64,000 nt of DNA from Notamacropus eugenii (lineage: Eukaryota; Chordata; Mammalia; Diprotodontia; Macropodidae): contig NC_092876.1 in assembly GCF_028372415.1 (NCBI RefSeq), positions 225,295,528 to 225,359,527 of the forward strand, read 5' to 3'. The notes beneath the pieces are model-generated. The model was not told the origin of the DNA. It did no database searches and worked only from the letters and a program-made list of their open reading frames with translations. How positions within the stretch are numbered: the first letter of the stretch is position 1; each line of letters starts with the position of its first letter. Shown piece by piece: positions 21,600 through 32,404 of this stretch. A program made the position numbers and the translations under genes.

Positions 21600-21768
21600 T
21601 CTGAATAAATTTTGCATTTATATATATTTATATTCTATATGTATGTGTTTCCTTCCTATAAGCTTCTTGAAAACAGGGGCTGTTTTTGATTTTTCTTTGT
21701 ATCTCTAGCACATGATACAATGTCTGGCATGTAATCAAATCTTAATAAATGTTGGCTGATGGATTTCT
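21600..21768 (+). repeat. L2 LINE 3' end
   Basis: ATAAGCTTCTTGAAAACAGGGGC, TTTGTATCTCTAGCACATGATAC, CTTAATAAATGTTGGCTGATGG. Confidence 0.8.
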
Positions 21769-21774
21769 TGCTAG

Positions 21775-23390
21775 CTCCGAGGTTGTTTGCACTCTTCTAT
21801 TAGAATCTCTTGTTTAATTTGCTAATTACCCTTATTCTTCACTCATAGGGTAGGGAGCAACCCAGTCATAAAGGTAAGATTCATGTCTCCAAAATATTCA
21901 TACATACAGCCAAAAGTTGGTCATTAGATATGCATGGTTTCCTTCAAATGAACCATTTAGGTAAAAGGAAGTAAGGCTGGCCAGTCTAAACAGGACAGAA
22001 TGTCTCTTAGGAGTTTCCAAGGTCAAATATAAACTATGTGATTGAGTACCATGTAATGTGACTTTTGTCTTACTGCTAACAGACAGGTTCCCATTTATAT
22101 TCTTGTATCTACAATTGCCCTAAATGTGTACAGGGAATCTGAATCCTTGGGGACCTATGCACACATTCAAGAAGGGTTCCCTTAGCTTTTTTTTTTTTTT
22201 TTAAACAATCATTAATATTCAATGGAGAGAGGTCCTTCACTTTATTCTCTCCTGAAATTCTGAGCATATGTGAGAAATAATCATACTAATGCAATAGCTA
22301 ACTACCCTTGTTCTCAGCAAATTTTGTGACTATCATGATGGCATGAAGACTATTGCTGTCACTTGTACAATTTCCTTTTATAAATAATATGGAGTTCTTG
22401 AGTACAACAGCAAAATAATCCACTCAACTTTATTTTACTATTTGAATCGTTCATTTTCCTCACTTAGAAAACATAAGAAGTAAATACCTGTCATTTTATT
22501 AAAGAGCAAAATTTATTTATTCAAAAGCTATTTATATGGAATACTTACTTATCTGAGCAAGGAACTGTATTTATGCCTTCATCTTAAGCAAAAACGAATG
22601 ACATCATCTTTCCCTCAAGAAAGTTACAGTAACCCTGACATTTCCTCATTTTTATTTTTGCACAAAAATGTATGTAATCTTCCATGACCAAATACATATT
22701 TTTATACACCATATAACAAAAACTATAAACAAACTGACCTTCTGTTTCAAGGATTAATTGTAGATATGTCTGTAGAAAACCAAATTTTCTGATTATTGAC
22801 ATGATCGGGCTTCTGACCATAAAGTCTTAGGTTTTCTCTTTTACGTATTTAACCTTTCCCTCCACCAAGCTGGTTCTTACAGGATGCAAAGTTCAAGTAA
22901 AATTGAATCCAGCTCACTGTTTTTCAGTAAGGAGTAGGTACTGAGCAAATCACAGTCATGCCATTCCTGATGTGCAACTTGCCAATTTGTAAATATTTAA
23001 CGTGAATATGAATAACTGTGATTCATAATAACAAAAGAAATATAAAGAAAACAGGTAATAGCTGATAGACAGTGCAGTTAACCAGGACAGCTAGTCTTCT
23101 CTTTGTGAGTTGTGTATATAAATGTTTGCCCCGTAAATGGCTAAAATAACCAAAGGTTATCCAGGATAACTTTTGCCACAGATTAATGATATCCCCTGTA
23201 ACAATCACCCAGGTGTTTAGTTATTAACTTACTACAGGAGCTGAACCGGGGGGAAAACCATTTACATGTAGCCAAAACAAAGTGTCTGGCTTTCCACTGA
23301 AATATCAGGGTAGCTGCCTTATACCTGCTACGTTATACCAACTATCTACTTTATTATACTTTATTACTCCCCTTCCCATCCTGTACCAGG
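21775..23390. other. Unassigned DNA, single-copy-like
   Basis: 1.6 kb with no repeat I can name apart from a T-run at 22187-22202. Minus frames at 22584-22820 and 23023-23208 show no domain. If the window holds conserved regulatory DNA, stretches like this are where to look. Confidence 0.4.
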
Positions 23391-23394
23391 AGAA

Positions 23395-23770
23395 CTGGCC
23401 AACTGTCTGCTCTTCATCTTCCATCACTGTGCCTTTGTACTGGTTCTAACTCCCTTCCTGGAATGCACTCCCTTCTCATCTCAGCTCCATAGAACCCCTC
23501 CCTTCCTCTCAGATGCAGAGAAGATGGCAGGTTTTATTCCATGGAAAGCTTTTACGAAGCTCTCCAGTTGGCTAGGGCCTCTCTCATTAACTACTTTAAA
23601 TTTCTTTTGTATATTATTCTGTATATACTTATAGAAGCACAAGTTGTTTCCCCTGAAAGGATGTAAATTCCTCAAGAGCAGGAATTGTTTACATTCTTGG
23701 ATTTTTTTGGTCTGTGTCCCCTGTGCCTGATACATGGTAGATGCTTAATAAAGTCTTGTTGATTGATAAC
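23395..23770 (+). repeat. L2 LINE 3' region
   Basis: GTGCCTTTGTACTGGTTCTAAC, CCTTCCTGGAATGCACTCCC, AATTCCTCAAGAGCAGGAATTG, CTGATACATGGTAGATGC, TTGTTGATTGAT. It includes the conserved 'CTGGAATGC' L2 block, so it extends about 370 bases from the 3' end. Confidence 0.82.
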
Positions 23771-23854
23771 ACTCACTGACCACAGTAGAGAATGTCCAAA
23801 ACAGACACTCGTAGAAAGTCATGCCTCCTCCTTCTCTTTGTTCTTGCTTTTCTT

Positions 23855-23942
23855 TTTTACTTGTTCCTGTTCTTTTTCCTCCTCCTGCTGTCCCTCCTCT
23901 TCCCCTTCCTCCTCCTCCTCCTCCTTCTCCTCCTCAGTATCT
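23855..23942 (+). repeat. TCC/TTC-rich simple sequence
   Basis: Pyrimidine-rich, with repeated TCC units. It yields two Leu- and Ser-rich chance frames (23763-23966, 23792-24145). Confidence 0.85.
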
Positions 23943-23944
23943 TT

Positions 23945-24490
23945 AATACAAGAAACAATAAAGTAATGGAAAACGTTCTCATTTCACTCAAATGGCTGAA
24001 AGATATCGAACCCATAGTTAGAACTCAACCTCTCATGCACTTCACCTTCTTTTTGTCACAGATTAATAGTTTTAGTTTGGGAAGGTATCTGTATAGTTCA
24101 ATTTATACCCAAATCAACATGTTTAAAACATCTCCAGACTTTTAAGTAAATAAACATATTAAAAATACAGGAGGCTAAAACCAAATCAGTTTCTAAATCT
24201 TCTCAATTATTGCCTGCTCTTCTGCCCCAGACTGGGGCCTTAAATGGCATTATTCAGTCTCCAAAACATTACAAAAGGATATTTTCTTTTCAAGCACAAA
24301 GGTCCTCTTGTCCCCTAAGATCATTCCAGATCGAAGTCCAATGGGGAAGAAAATCATATCCTTTACCAAAAGAGTAAAAGAAAAGAAACCCTATTCTGTG
24401 AGGGAAGTTTTGTAGTTCACACTTCCCCCTGATTTATTCTCTCTAAAGGAACTCTCACCTTGATTCTTTATGCCTATCTTTATGCTTACC
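23945..24490. other. Unassigned DNA
   Basis: No recognisable feature. Confidence 0.35.
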
Positions 24491-24496
24491 TCTTAA

Positions 24497-24628
24497 CTGG
24501 GGTGGGGAACCTGCAGCCTTGAGGCCGTATGTGACCCTTAAAGGATTTTTCTGTGAAGTTTGGATTCAGTGAAAGGGCTGCACTTGAGGATCTAGAGGGC
24601 CACATGTGGCCTCAGGCCACAGAAGGGA
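24497..24628 (+). mobile_element. Non-autonomous hAT (GGGGTGGGGAACC ends)
   Basis: Opens CTGGGGTGGGGAACCTGC and continues GTGACCCTTAAAGGATTTTTC, GGGCTGCACTTGAGGATC, CCACATGTGGCC. Same family as the intact small copy at 33.9 kb. Its far terminal repeat is eroded. Confidence 0.8.
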
Positions 24629-24719
24629 ACTCAACAATTCCAGAATCTTTGTTCAACAAACCTATACCCCTGACATATCATTGTCTCTCCATCTCCCTAC
24701 AGGACTCTCCCCTCCTTAA

Positions 24720-25260
24720 ATAATAGAATTCCAAACTTAAAAGGATGCTCTGAAATCATCTAGTCCATCCCGTAATGTTAAGTTCCCAAAGTTCTATGCC
24801 TGCATGAGATCTTCCGGGTGCGAAAGAATGAGGCGGGAGCAAAGATGGTATGCACTCCATTTATTCTCAGCTAGCTCAGAGTATATATAGGCATTTTGCT
24901 TCCATACATGCAAGAAGTTTGTAAACACTGTGTACTGAACTTACGTGCTTGGCTGTTGTTGTTCTTGTTCATGATAATTGTGAAGGTTGGTTATTGCATA
25001 AGGGTGGTCCGTCATGTAAGTCATGCAAGGACATGTCGTCTCAAGAGATTTCTCCCGAGGGCAGCATGACCCTGATAACCCGAGAGTTCCAGACCCCTTA
25101 CACCGTATAATCTTCTCCACAACAATATTGTCAAGTGATAGCCTCTACTTGAACAACGCCATTGATGGGAAATTCATTATTCCCTTTCCCCACCCCTAAG
25201 GCAGTTCACTATATTTTTGGATAACTTTAATTGTTATAAAATTTGTCTTTATTGTGAGGC
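24720..25260 (-). repeat. L3/CR1 LINE split by a solo LTR
   Basis: Left part 24720-24775 (GAAATCATCTAGTCCATCCC) and right part 25103-25260 (AAGTGATAGCCTCTACTTGAAC, GGGAAATTCATTATTCCC, AAGGCAGTTCACTATATTTTTGG) are adjacent in CR1/L3 consensus. The LTR sits between them. Confidence 0.7.
24776..25102 (-). mobile_element. Solo LTR, class II-like endogenous retrovirus
   Basis: 327 bases, TG...CA ended, flanked by near-identical 6-base duplications (CCGTAA at 24770-24775, CCGTAT at 25103-25108). On minus it has a TATA-like box at 24881-24890 and an AATAAA signal at 24860-24865, in the order expected for an LTR read on that strand. No internal viral sequence lies beside it, so it is a recombination scar. 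The 6-base duplication favours a betaretrovirus-like family. Confidence 0.8.
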
Positions 25261-25264
25261 ACAG

Positions 25265-25428
25265 TTTTCTTTCTTATAACTTGCACTATTAATCAACAAG
25301 AGGGCAAATATGCTTCTTCAACATGAAAGCCTTTATACCTTATTATTTTGTACTTATGTAAACAGTTCTCATCATTGTTCTTTTCTGTGTATACTTTCTT
25401 CTCCACTAACATCCAGTGCTCCTTTGAG
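25265..25428. other. Unassigned DNA
   Basis: Short stretch between two L3 copies. No feature recognised. Confidence 0.3.
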
Positions 25429-25429
25429 G

Positions 25430-26462
25430 GCATGGATTCATTTCAGTAATTTGGATAAAGACATTTTAAAGGCTTACCAGGTTGCAGATGGCATAAAGCA
25501 GAGAGGAATAGCTAATATATTGAATGATCGTCAGCTCTTGACAGGTCAGAGCACTGTCCTGAATCTATTAAAATGGATTCAATAGGGATAAATGTAAAGT
25601 CTTACACTTGGATCCAGAAAATTATCTTCAAAAATATAAGATGAGAGAGACATGGCTAGACAGCAGTTTCTCCGAAAAAGAACTAGAAGTTTTAGTAGGC
25701 TGCAAATTCAACTATGTAGGGATTGTCATGTGACACTAAAAAAAGTTCGTTTAATCTTAGGCTGCATTAAGACCTCCAGGAACACAGAGGTGATAATTCC
25801 TTTGCATTTTGTCTTTGTCCATCTTGTCTGAGTGTTATGTTCAGTTCTGCTTGTCACTACTCAGGAATAGCAGTACCAAGGAGAGTTGCTAAGGGCATGA
25901 TTCAGAAGGAGATAAATAATATGGTAAAGGGTCATAAATTCATGTCATATGAGGATCTGTTGAAGGAGATGAATATGTTTAGACCAAAGATTAGAAGACT
26001 TAGTATGGATGATAAAGAATAAGAGATCATAGATATAGTGCTAGAAGGAATTTCAGAGGCCATTTAATCCTACTCCCTCATTTTGACCCAGGTCCTCTGA
26101 CTTTAAATCCAGTATTCTTTCTATTACACCTTGTGGCTTCATGATCTGATACTGTCTTCAAGTATTTGAAGGGCTGGCATGTGGAAAAGGGATTAATTTT
26201 ATTCTGTTTGACCCCAGAGGGCAGAACCAAGGGCAAGAGGCAGGCTTTGTAAAGAAACAAATACAGAAACTTTGTAATAATTGGACCTATCTATAAGTGA
26301 AATGGGATGATGTGGGAGGTTATGACTATTTCCTCACTGTAATTCTTCAAGGAAGAGGCTGGATGATCACTTGTTGGGTATGATGTAGTGGTGATGAATT
26401 TTTAGGGATAGATTGGATGAGAGAATTGCTGAATTCTAATTCTGCAGTTCTGTGATTCATTT
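25430..26462 (+). repeat. L3/CR1 LINE, ORF2 end and 3' UTR
   Basis: Plus-strand CR1-type text: GGATAAAGACATTTTAAAGG, TAAATGTAAAGTCTTACACTTGG, GGCTGCATTAAGACCTCC, TGTTATGTTCAGTTCTGC, GAGGATCTGTTGAAGG, AATTCTTCAAGGAAGAGGCTGGATGATCAC. It reaches the family's 3' end, ATTCTGCAGTTCTGTGATTC. A SINE scrap lies at about 26035-26130. Frames at 25310-25585 and 25837-26022 are its remains. Confidence 0.8.
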
Positions 26463-26464
26463 AT

Positions 26465-27055
26465 AGTTGACACACACACACAGTGCGTATGTGCAGATAT
26501 ATGTATAGATGTAATTTATTCTCATCCTACTTCCAATATGGATCTCAGGGAACTTCTTTTGTACTTGACTGTCTGATACTCTTTCAGGATCAGTGTTCAT
26601 TTACAAAGTATGTGCTTTCTGTGTATACTCTATGTATTGTATGCTACACCTATAAGAAACATTTATTAGTATTTATTGACAGTAAATGACTTTCATCTAC
26701 AAAATAATTTATCTTTTTCCTTCAATTTTCTAAATTATACTCAAATGAAAATTTTTTTAACTATTGCCTTAAAAAACAGCTACATAAATAAAAACTGAAG
26801 TAAGAACTGACCTATGGATTTGGTAAGTCTAAATTAAAGACGATTTTTTCAGTTTGCCGATATACATATCTGTTGCTCCCCTAGGAAAATGTAAAACAAT
26901 TTCAAGATTCTCCTTCTTAACTCAGCCGAGAATTAGTTCCATAAGCAAAAGTTTTATATTGAAATATTTCTTATTTTGGCTACATTAAGGGAGAAAGGGA
27001 TATATCTATACTTTTATCAAAATAGATAGAAGGATCAGTGGAGCGAGGTATAGTA
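26465..27055. other. Unassigned DNA
   Basis: A short CA run at 26470-26480, otherwise no feature. Confidence 0.35.
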
Positions 27056-27059
27056 GTAA

Positions 27060-27300
27060 TGATAACAACTCACACTAAAGTTAGACTTTAAAGCTTGCAA
27101 AGACACACATTGTTTTATGGACACATATCCCCACTGTGAGGTACATACAGTAGTATTGGTATTATTATCCCCATTTTAAAGATAAAGAAACTGAGGCCCA
27201 GAAAAATGAAAAGACTTGTCAATGATAAGGTAAGAGAGGTAGAATTTGAATGTAGGTCTTCCTAACTCCAACACTTTTGTATTTGTTTACTATGCTAGCT
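27060..27300 (-). repeat. MIR SINE
   Basis: CTTTAAAGCTTGCAAAGACAC, TATTATCCCCATTTTAAAG, AAACTGAGGCCCAGAAAAATG, GAATGTAGGTCTTCCTAACTCC. Confidence 0.85.
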
Positions 27301-27304
27301 CAAA

Positions 27305-27964
27305 AGTTTAGAAAAGGTCAGTGGAGCTGAGACAGAATAGAGAGCCCAGGATGAAGAAAATTGGTAATATTTAGAGATATGGATTCTTTTCAGTCAGTGA
27401 TAATTTTCTCCTAGGGTTGTACTATCCGGCCAGACATTTTATAACTGCCTTGTTGCTAGCCACTTGTAACAGCAAGCATTTGTTTACAGCCAACTATCTC
27501 TACTGCAAGGAAAAGAAAAAGAGAGCTGGGACTTTAAATATGATTGGGACTGTTTATAATATCTAAACCAAACGAAAAGGCACTCCCCCTGTCCTTTCAA
27601 AGTAGGCAGTGCTTCTAAATACTTGGAATAAAAGAGAGGCTGCTTAAAAATTCAGGTCCCGGTAAGTTAGCAAGTACCTAAAGAATAAGATGTAACGATC
27701 TGGTGCATTTTTAGAGATGGCTTATTCTTTTATAGTTTCCTCCCTTACAAAATCTCCATATTCACTTTTCAAAATTAAAAAAAAATTCCTCAAATTTCCT
27801 TAATGAACATTTTATTTTCCTGCTTTGAAATAACATGCATGTATGCCAGCTTCTCAGGGCTTTAAAAACATGCGTCATTTACAGTGACTTTAGACAGAGT
27901 TTTGCGTTAGCCTTGCCAGGACAGCTTCAGGGGTTAAATGAAAAGAAACTACTAAGAATGCTCC
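27305..27964. other. Unassigned DNA, single-copy-like
   Basis: No repeat text recognised over 650 bases. The LINE-tailed SINE inserted at its right edge. Candidate for conserved non-coding sequence only by absence of repeats. Confidence 0.4.
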
Positions 27965-27975
27965 CTCTGGCTTAA

Positions 27976-28286
27976 GTGTGTGTGTGTTCATCCTTTGTTG
28001 CCAAAGAAGATCATGCCATCAGAGAAATAATGACATGATTTGCACTTGACTTTGTTTGAGGGAGGGAGGGTTGTGCAGGTCACCAGCCTCACTTCTCCTC
28101 CAGAGCCATCTGAATCCAGTGACCAGACATTCATCAAGATGACTGGAGATGACCCAGGATGAGGCAATTGGGGTTAAGTGACTTGCCCAAGGTCACACAG
28201 CTAGTGAGTGTCAAGTGTCTGAGGTGAGATTTGAACTCAGGTTCTCCTGACTCCTGCTCTATCCACTGCACCGCCTAGCTGCCCAT
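27976..28286 (-). mobile_element. LINE-tailed tRNA-SINE
   Basis: Full-length copy between 10-base duplications TCTGGCTTAA (27966-27975 and 28287-28296). The plus strand starts with a short TG run and TTCATCCTTTGTTGCC (LINE-like tail in reverse), then GATGACTGGAGATGACCCAGG, CACACAGCTAGTGAGTGTC, and ends CCGCCTAGCTGCCC (tRNA head). Same family as 17047-17414. Confidence 0.93.
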
Positions 28287-28433
28287 TCTGGCTTAACTAA
28301 AAGAAGAAAGGACAAGTCAGTACTCAGCCCTCTACCCTGATCCAGCTACTCTGTGCCTCCCGTCTCTCCTCTCCAAGCTTCCTTCCTTCTTCCCTATCTC
28401 CCTCCCAGTTTCTTGGTCATGTCAGTGGGGTTG

Positions 28434-28685
28434 GGGCAGGTAGATGGCACAGTGGACAGCGTGCCTGGCCTGGAGTCAGGAAGACTCATCTTTTTGAGTT
28501 CAAATCTGGTCCCAGACACTTACTAGCTGTGTGACTCTGGGCAAGTCATTTAACCCAGGTTCTCTCAGTTCCCCACCTGTAACATTAGCTCAAGAAGGAA
28601 ATGACAAACCACTCTAGTACCTTGGCCAAGAAAACCCTAAATGGGGTCACGAAGAGTTGGCCATGACTGAAAAACAGCTGAAGAA
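28434..28685 (+). mobile_element. MAR1-like tRNA-SINE, full length
   Basis: Plus-strand copy bounded by 13-base duplications with one mismatch (GTCAGTGGGGTTG at 28421-28433, GTCAGGGGGGTTG at 28686-28698). The head is GGGCAGGTAGATGGCACAGTGG, with box-B-like GTTCAAATC at about 28499. The body has TGTGTGACTCTGGGCAAGTC, and the tail GGTCACGAAGAGTTGGCCATGAC differs from the LINE-tailed SINE. RNA polymerase III promoter boxes are expected in the head; activity is unknown. Confidence 0.9.
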
Positions 28686-28699
28686 GTCAGGGGGGTTGA

Positions 28700-28960
28700 T
28701 ATCGCAATGAATGATGAATTTTTGCAACTATTACCCAGAAAATAATGGTGACTCATTGGATTATCTTTTTAGATCTCCCATCTTGTGAAAAAGTTAAATG
28801 AATAAAGAATTCTAGATGTAGCAAGTGTCCTTAAAATGTCGATCCCAAGACAGACAGAGAAATCTCAATGGAAATGTTCAGTCACTTCGAAATCAATCTC
28901 TCCAGTCTTATCTATATTCTGAAATGCATTCTTCCTTTAATTGCTTGTTTAAAACTTTTT
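28700..28960. other. Unassigned DNA
   Basis: No feature recognised. Confidence 0.3.
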
Positions 28961-28964
28961 TAGT

Positions 28965-29140
28965 CTATAGCAAGGGTGCTCAACCCAGGGGCTATGAATT
29001 TATGTTATTTTAATGACTACTTTTGGTATTATTTATTTCTTTTGTAATTCTATGTATTTTATGCATTTAAAATGCATATATTCTGAGAAAGTTTTCGTAG
29101 ACTTCCCTAGATTATCAAAGGGGCCATGATACAAAAGAGA
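28965..29140 (+). mobile_element. Non-autonomous hAT (GGGGTTCTTAACC-type) fragment
   Basis: GGGTGCTCAACCCAGGGGC, TTTTGTAATTCTATGTATTTTATGC, TATTCTGAGAAAGTTTTCG, AAAGGGGCCATGATAC. Complement of the copy at 3395-3575. Confidence 0.6.
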
Positions 29141-29144
29141 TTCC

Positions 29145-30040
29145 GAATCTCTTTCTCCAAATTATACTCTTCAGGAATAGACTGAAAGAAAGGAAGGTAG
29201 GGGAGAAGTGTTAGACCTAGACTCCGGTAAATACTATCACTAACTGTTGTACAATTTTGGCTAAATGACTGCTTAGTGAATGGAATGAGAATTTCCAAGA
29301 TTATCAAGGATTACATTAGTATCACAAGGGAGGCTACAACCAGTTTCAGAACCAAGGTGTTCTGTTCTAGGCAGAAAAGCATCAGAGAGGGAAGTATTCA
29401 AATAAAGACATTTTGATCATACTTAGGTCACAGTGATTGTATATTTCTTGACTGTGTAAAGTGAACTAAATATGTAGAGTATAGATTGACAAAGGAAGAA
29501 TGATCCTTAAATGTTAGGATTAAGTGTGTGCTGTGTGACTTATTGGATTAAAAATGAAAATATATTACTGAAATAATGAATCCAGAAAAAAGGAAAGGAA
29601 ATCAGTAGAAGAGTATTAGATATACATTTTTTCTACATAATTTTTCAGGAATGTATAAAATTAATGAAGCAAGGATATCCACATGAACCACAAGGGTATC
29701 AATGAACCACTCATTTTACCTACCTACTCAGCACTCAGTATATTGCTGTTGCTAAAAACACAAAAAATTGAATGTACTTCCTCCAGTATAAATGTACAAT
29801 GTAAATGCATTAATGACAGGACTCTCATAGACCAAAACACATAACTGAATGCTCAGTTAGTTCACCTAAACATGGTGTGGGTGAAAGTAAAGATAGATAG
29901 ATATTACTGAATTGAAAGAATTAGAGGAGTCAGTCAATACATTTAGATTATGTCTCTATATGAGACATTATTTCTCTCTACATAAATATTTTCTCAGAGT
30001 GATCATCCAGCATCTGCCTGAAACTCACATATTTGTATAT
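29145..30040. other. Unassigned DNA
   Basis: No repeat or gene recognised. The minus frame 29107-29307 lacks features. Confidence 0.35.
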
Positions 30041-30044
30041 GTCC

Positions 30045-30086
30045 GTTTATATATATGTATATATATATAGAGAGAGAGAGAGAGAT
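30045..30086 (+). repeat. (TA)n(GA)n tract
   Basis: Short TA run followed by a GA run, adjoining a MIR-like scrap (GTGCTTTATGGTTTTCAAAGTGC). Confidence 0.85.
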
Positions 30087-31297
30087 AGTGCTTTATGGTT
30101 TTCAAAGTGCTTTGCTCATATCTTTCTTGAAAATGGACAGTGACTACTGATTTGAGGAAATCCATTTCATTTTTTGGACAGTTCTAATAATTAGGAAGGT
30201 TTTCTTTATGTTGAGCCAAAATCTGTTTCATTATAATTTCCATCTAGTTCTGCCCACTGGAGTCATACAGAATAAATCTAATTCCTGTTCTTTTTGATCA
30301 TCACCCTTCAGATATTTGAAGACTGCTTTTATGGTGCCCTTAAGTTGTCTCTTTTCTAGACTAAATCAGTTTCTTCAATTGATCTTTATATGAGAAAGTT
30401 ATGAATCTTCTCACCAATCTTGGTTCCTCCCCCACTTCCCCAAATTATTTCCATCCTGTCAATGTCCCTTATAAAATATGCCCAGAACTGGGCACAATAT
30501 TGTAGATGTTGTGTGATCAGGCCAGAGTATTCTGAGACGATGATACCCATTGTTCTGAATGTGGTATCTAAGTGCTGCCTAAGATTTCAGTGACTATTTC
30601 TGGCTTATACATTACCTTGCTGACTCACACTGAGGCTGCAGTCCATTGTAATTCTTAGGTTATTGCTTTCTAATCATACCTCTTCCAACTTATACTCATG
30701 TACTTTGGAACTCAAGGGCAAGACTTCACATTGTCCCAATTACATTTCATGTTCTTAATTTTATCTCATTACTCCAACCTGTTTAAAAATCACGTTTTCC
30801 TGCCATCTATATGTTTATAAATATACCATCTCTGGCATCAGCCAAATTACTGAAAAAATAACCAATAAAATAGTCTCAAGGAGAGAGTCCTTTGGTATTT
30901 CTATGCAATCTGTATTTCCATTTTAACATGGATCAATGATTTTAGGATCCAGTTACTCAGCTAGTTGTGAACTTACCTAATTTTATTTTCATTCGTGTAT
31001 ACCTCTCCATCTTTTCCACAAAGATGTCTCAAGAAATTTTTGTCAAGTGTCAAGTCAAAATTCACATATACTCTATCTAAAAGATTCCCTTCATCTACTA
31101 GTCCAGTAATTTTTCCAAGAATGAAAGGAAGGAAGGAAAGAAAGAAGGGAGGGAGAGAAGGCAGGATAAGGAAAGAAAAAAGAAGAAATGAAAGAAGGAA
31201 AAAGAAAATGAAATTCCTTTAAAATAGTTTTTTCTTACAGAGCCCATTCACGCAACTAGTGATCTTTCTTTTCTAAGTGTTCTTGAGACATTCAGTT

Positions 31298-31349
31298 ACA
31301 AGGATAGGGAACCTCAAGGCCACATGTGGCCACAGATTCCTCACTCCTG
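31298..31349. mobile_element. Deleted hAT remnant
   Basis: Near-palindromic: AAGGATAGGGAACCTCAAGGCC faces GGCCACAGATTCCTCACTCCTG across CACATGT. Only the two ends of the GGGGTGGGGAACC family remain. Flanks TTCAGTTA and TTTTATTA agree at 5 of 8 places. Confidence 0.6.
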
Positions 31350-31489
31350 TTTTATTATATTATAGAAATTTATCTGGAATCAAAGCCAAATTTACTAAAT
31401 TATAAATTGAAATATCTACATTTTTCATTTTGAAAATTGGAATATTTGCCTCTTCCACATCTTAGAATCTTTCTCTAAATCTCCACCAT

Positions 31490-31715
31490 TCACTGTTGTT
31501 GTTTTCAGTCATATCCAACTCTTGTGATCCCATTTGGGGTTTTCTTGGTAAAGATACTGGAGTGGTTTGCCATTTCTTTCTCCAGCTCATTTGACAGATG
31601 TGGAAACTAAGGCAACCAGGGTCTCACAGGTAGTATCTGAGGCTGGATTTGAACTCAGGTCTTCCTGACTCCAGGCCTGGAGCTCTCTCCACTGCATCAC
31701 CTGTCTACCCTGATC
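31490..31715 (-). repeat. MAR1-like tRNA-SINE
   Basis: CACTGTTGTTGTTTTCAGTC, GTGATCCCATTTGGGG, CATTTCTTTCTCCAGCTC, TTGAACTCAGGTCTTCCTGAC, CACTGCATCACCTGTC. Minus strand, near full length, inside L3. Confidence 0.85.
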
Positions 31716-32107
31716 TTTATCCACAGTTAATGGTGGTTTAACAGTAAAATCCTCCATTTCTTTCAGCAGGGTAGGATGTAGTTGATCATGCCTGCTGATT
31801 TGACTTCTTGAGGATAGATAGATGCTATTTTCCATATTCTAGGTTTTAATTCTCTTTTGATCTTTTATTTTCTTTTACTTTTCCCAGTCCAAAGATTATT
31901 CTCAAGTAAAAAATACTAAATAAAATAGGAATTGAGTGTCTTCACTTTTTCTCTTTTCTTTAATATTTTTCCATCCATCCAAAGTAAGGGTTTTATCCTT
32001 TCCTTGTACTTCCTCTTGCTTCCATAGTTTTTGTTTTGTTTTATTTTTTTAAAGTCTGTTACTGTAGTGTAAGTCTGTTACTTTTTATTTCAAGCCTCAG
32101 CTCAGCA

Positions 32108-32180
32108 TGACTCCATTGCTTAGCACAGGCTGGCACATAGCAAGCACTTTGCAAATTATTCTTGATTGATTATTGACCTG
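32108..32180 (+). repeat. L2 LINE 3' tip
   Basis: TGCTTAGCACAGGCTGGCACATAGC followed by AAGCACTTTGCAAATTATTC. Short. Confidence 0.6.
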
Positions 32181-32404
32181 ATCATATAGGTTGTATTGAC
32201 CTGGTTGGTTATACAGGAAAGAGGTCTTCTTGATATTATTCACATAGGACTCTGGTACTCCATATTTGTCCTCAGCTCTCTCTTGTACATCACCTTTTAA
32301 AATATGAACTCTACAATGACGTTCCAATGCAGTCCCATTACTTAGGAACCTCCCATTTTTCTTCTCCATCCTTTAACATTAGTACACAGGAGGATTGCTA
32401 GCAC

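Larger units (their letters stand above)
30120..32035 (-). repeat. L3/CR1 LINE, long copy
   Basis: 1.9 kb of continuous minus-strand CR1/L3. Plus-strand landmarks in order are GTTGAGCCAAAATCTG (30212), GCCCAGAACTGGGCACAATATTG (30480), TCCAGTTACTCAGCTAGTTGTG (30949), TCTGGAATCAAAGCC (31373), GTAGGATGTAGTTGATCATGCC (31769) and CCAGTCCAAAGATTATTCTC (31885). The reverse transcriptase part is frame-broken. Later arrivals are a GAAA/GGAA tract (about 31110-31207), a small hAT (31298-31349) and a tRNA-SINE (31490-31715). Confidence 0.8.
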
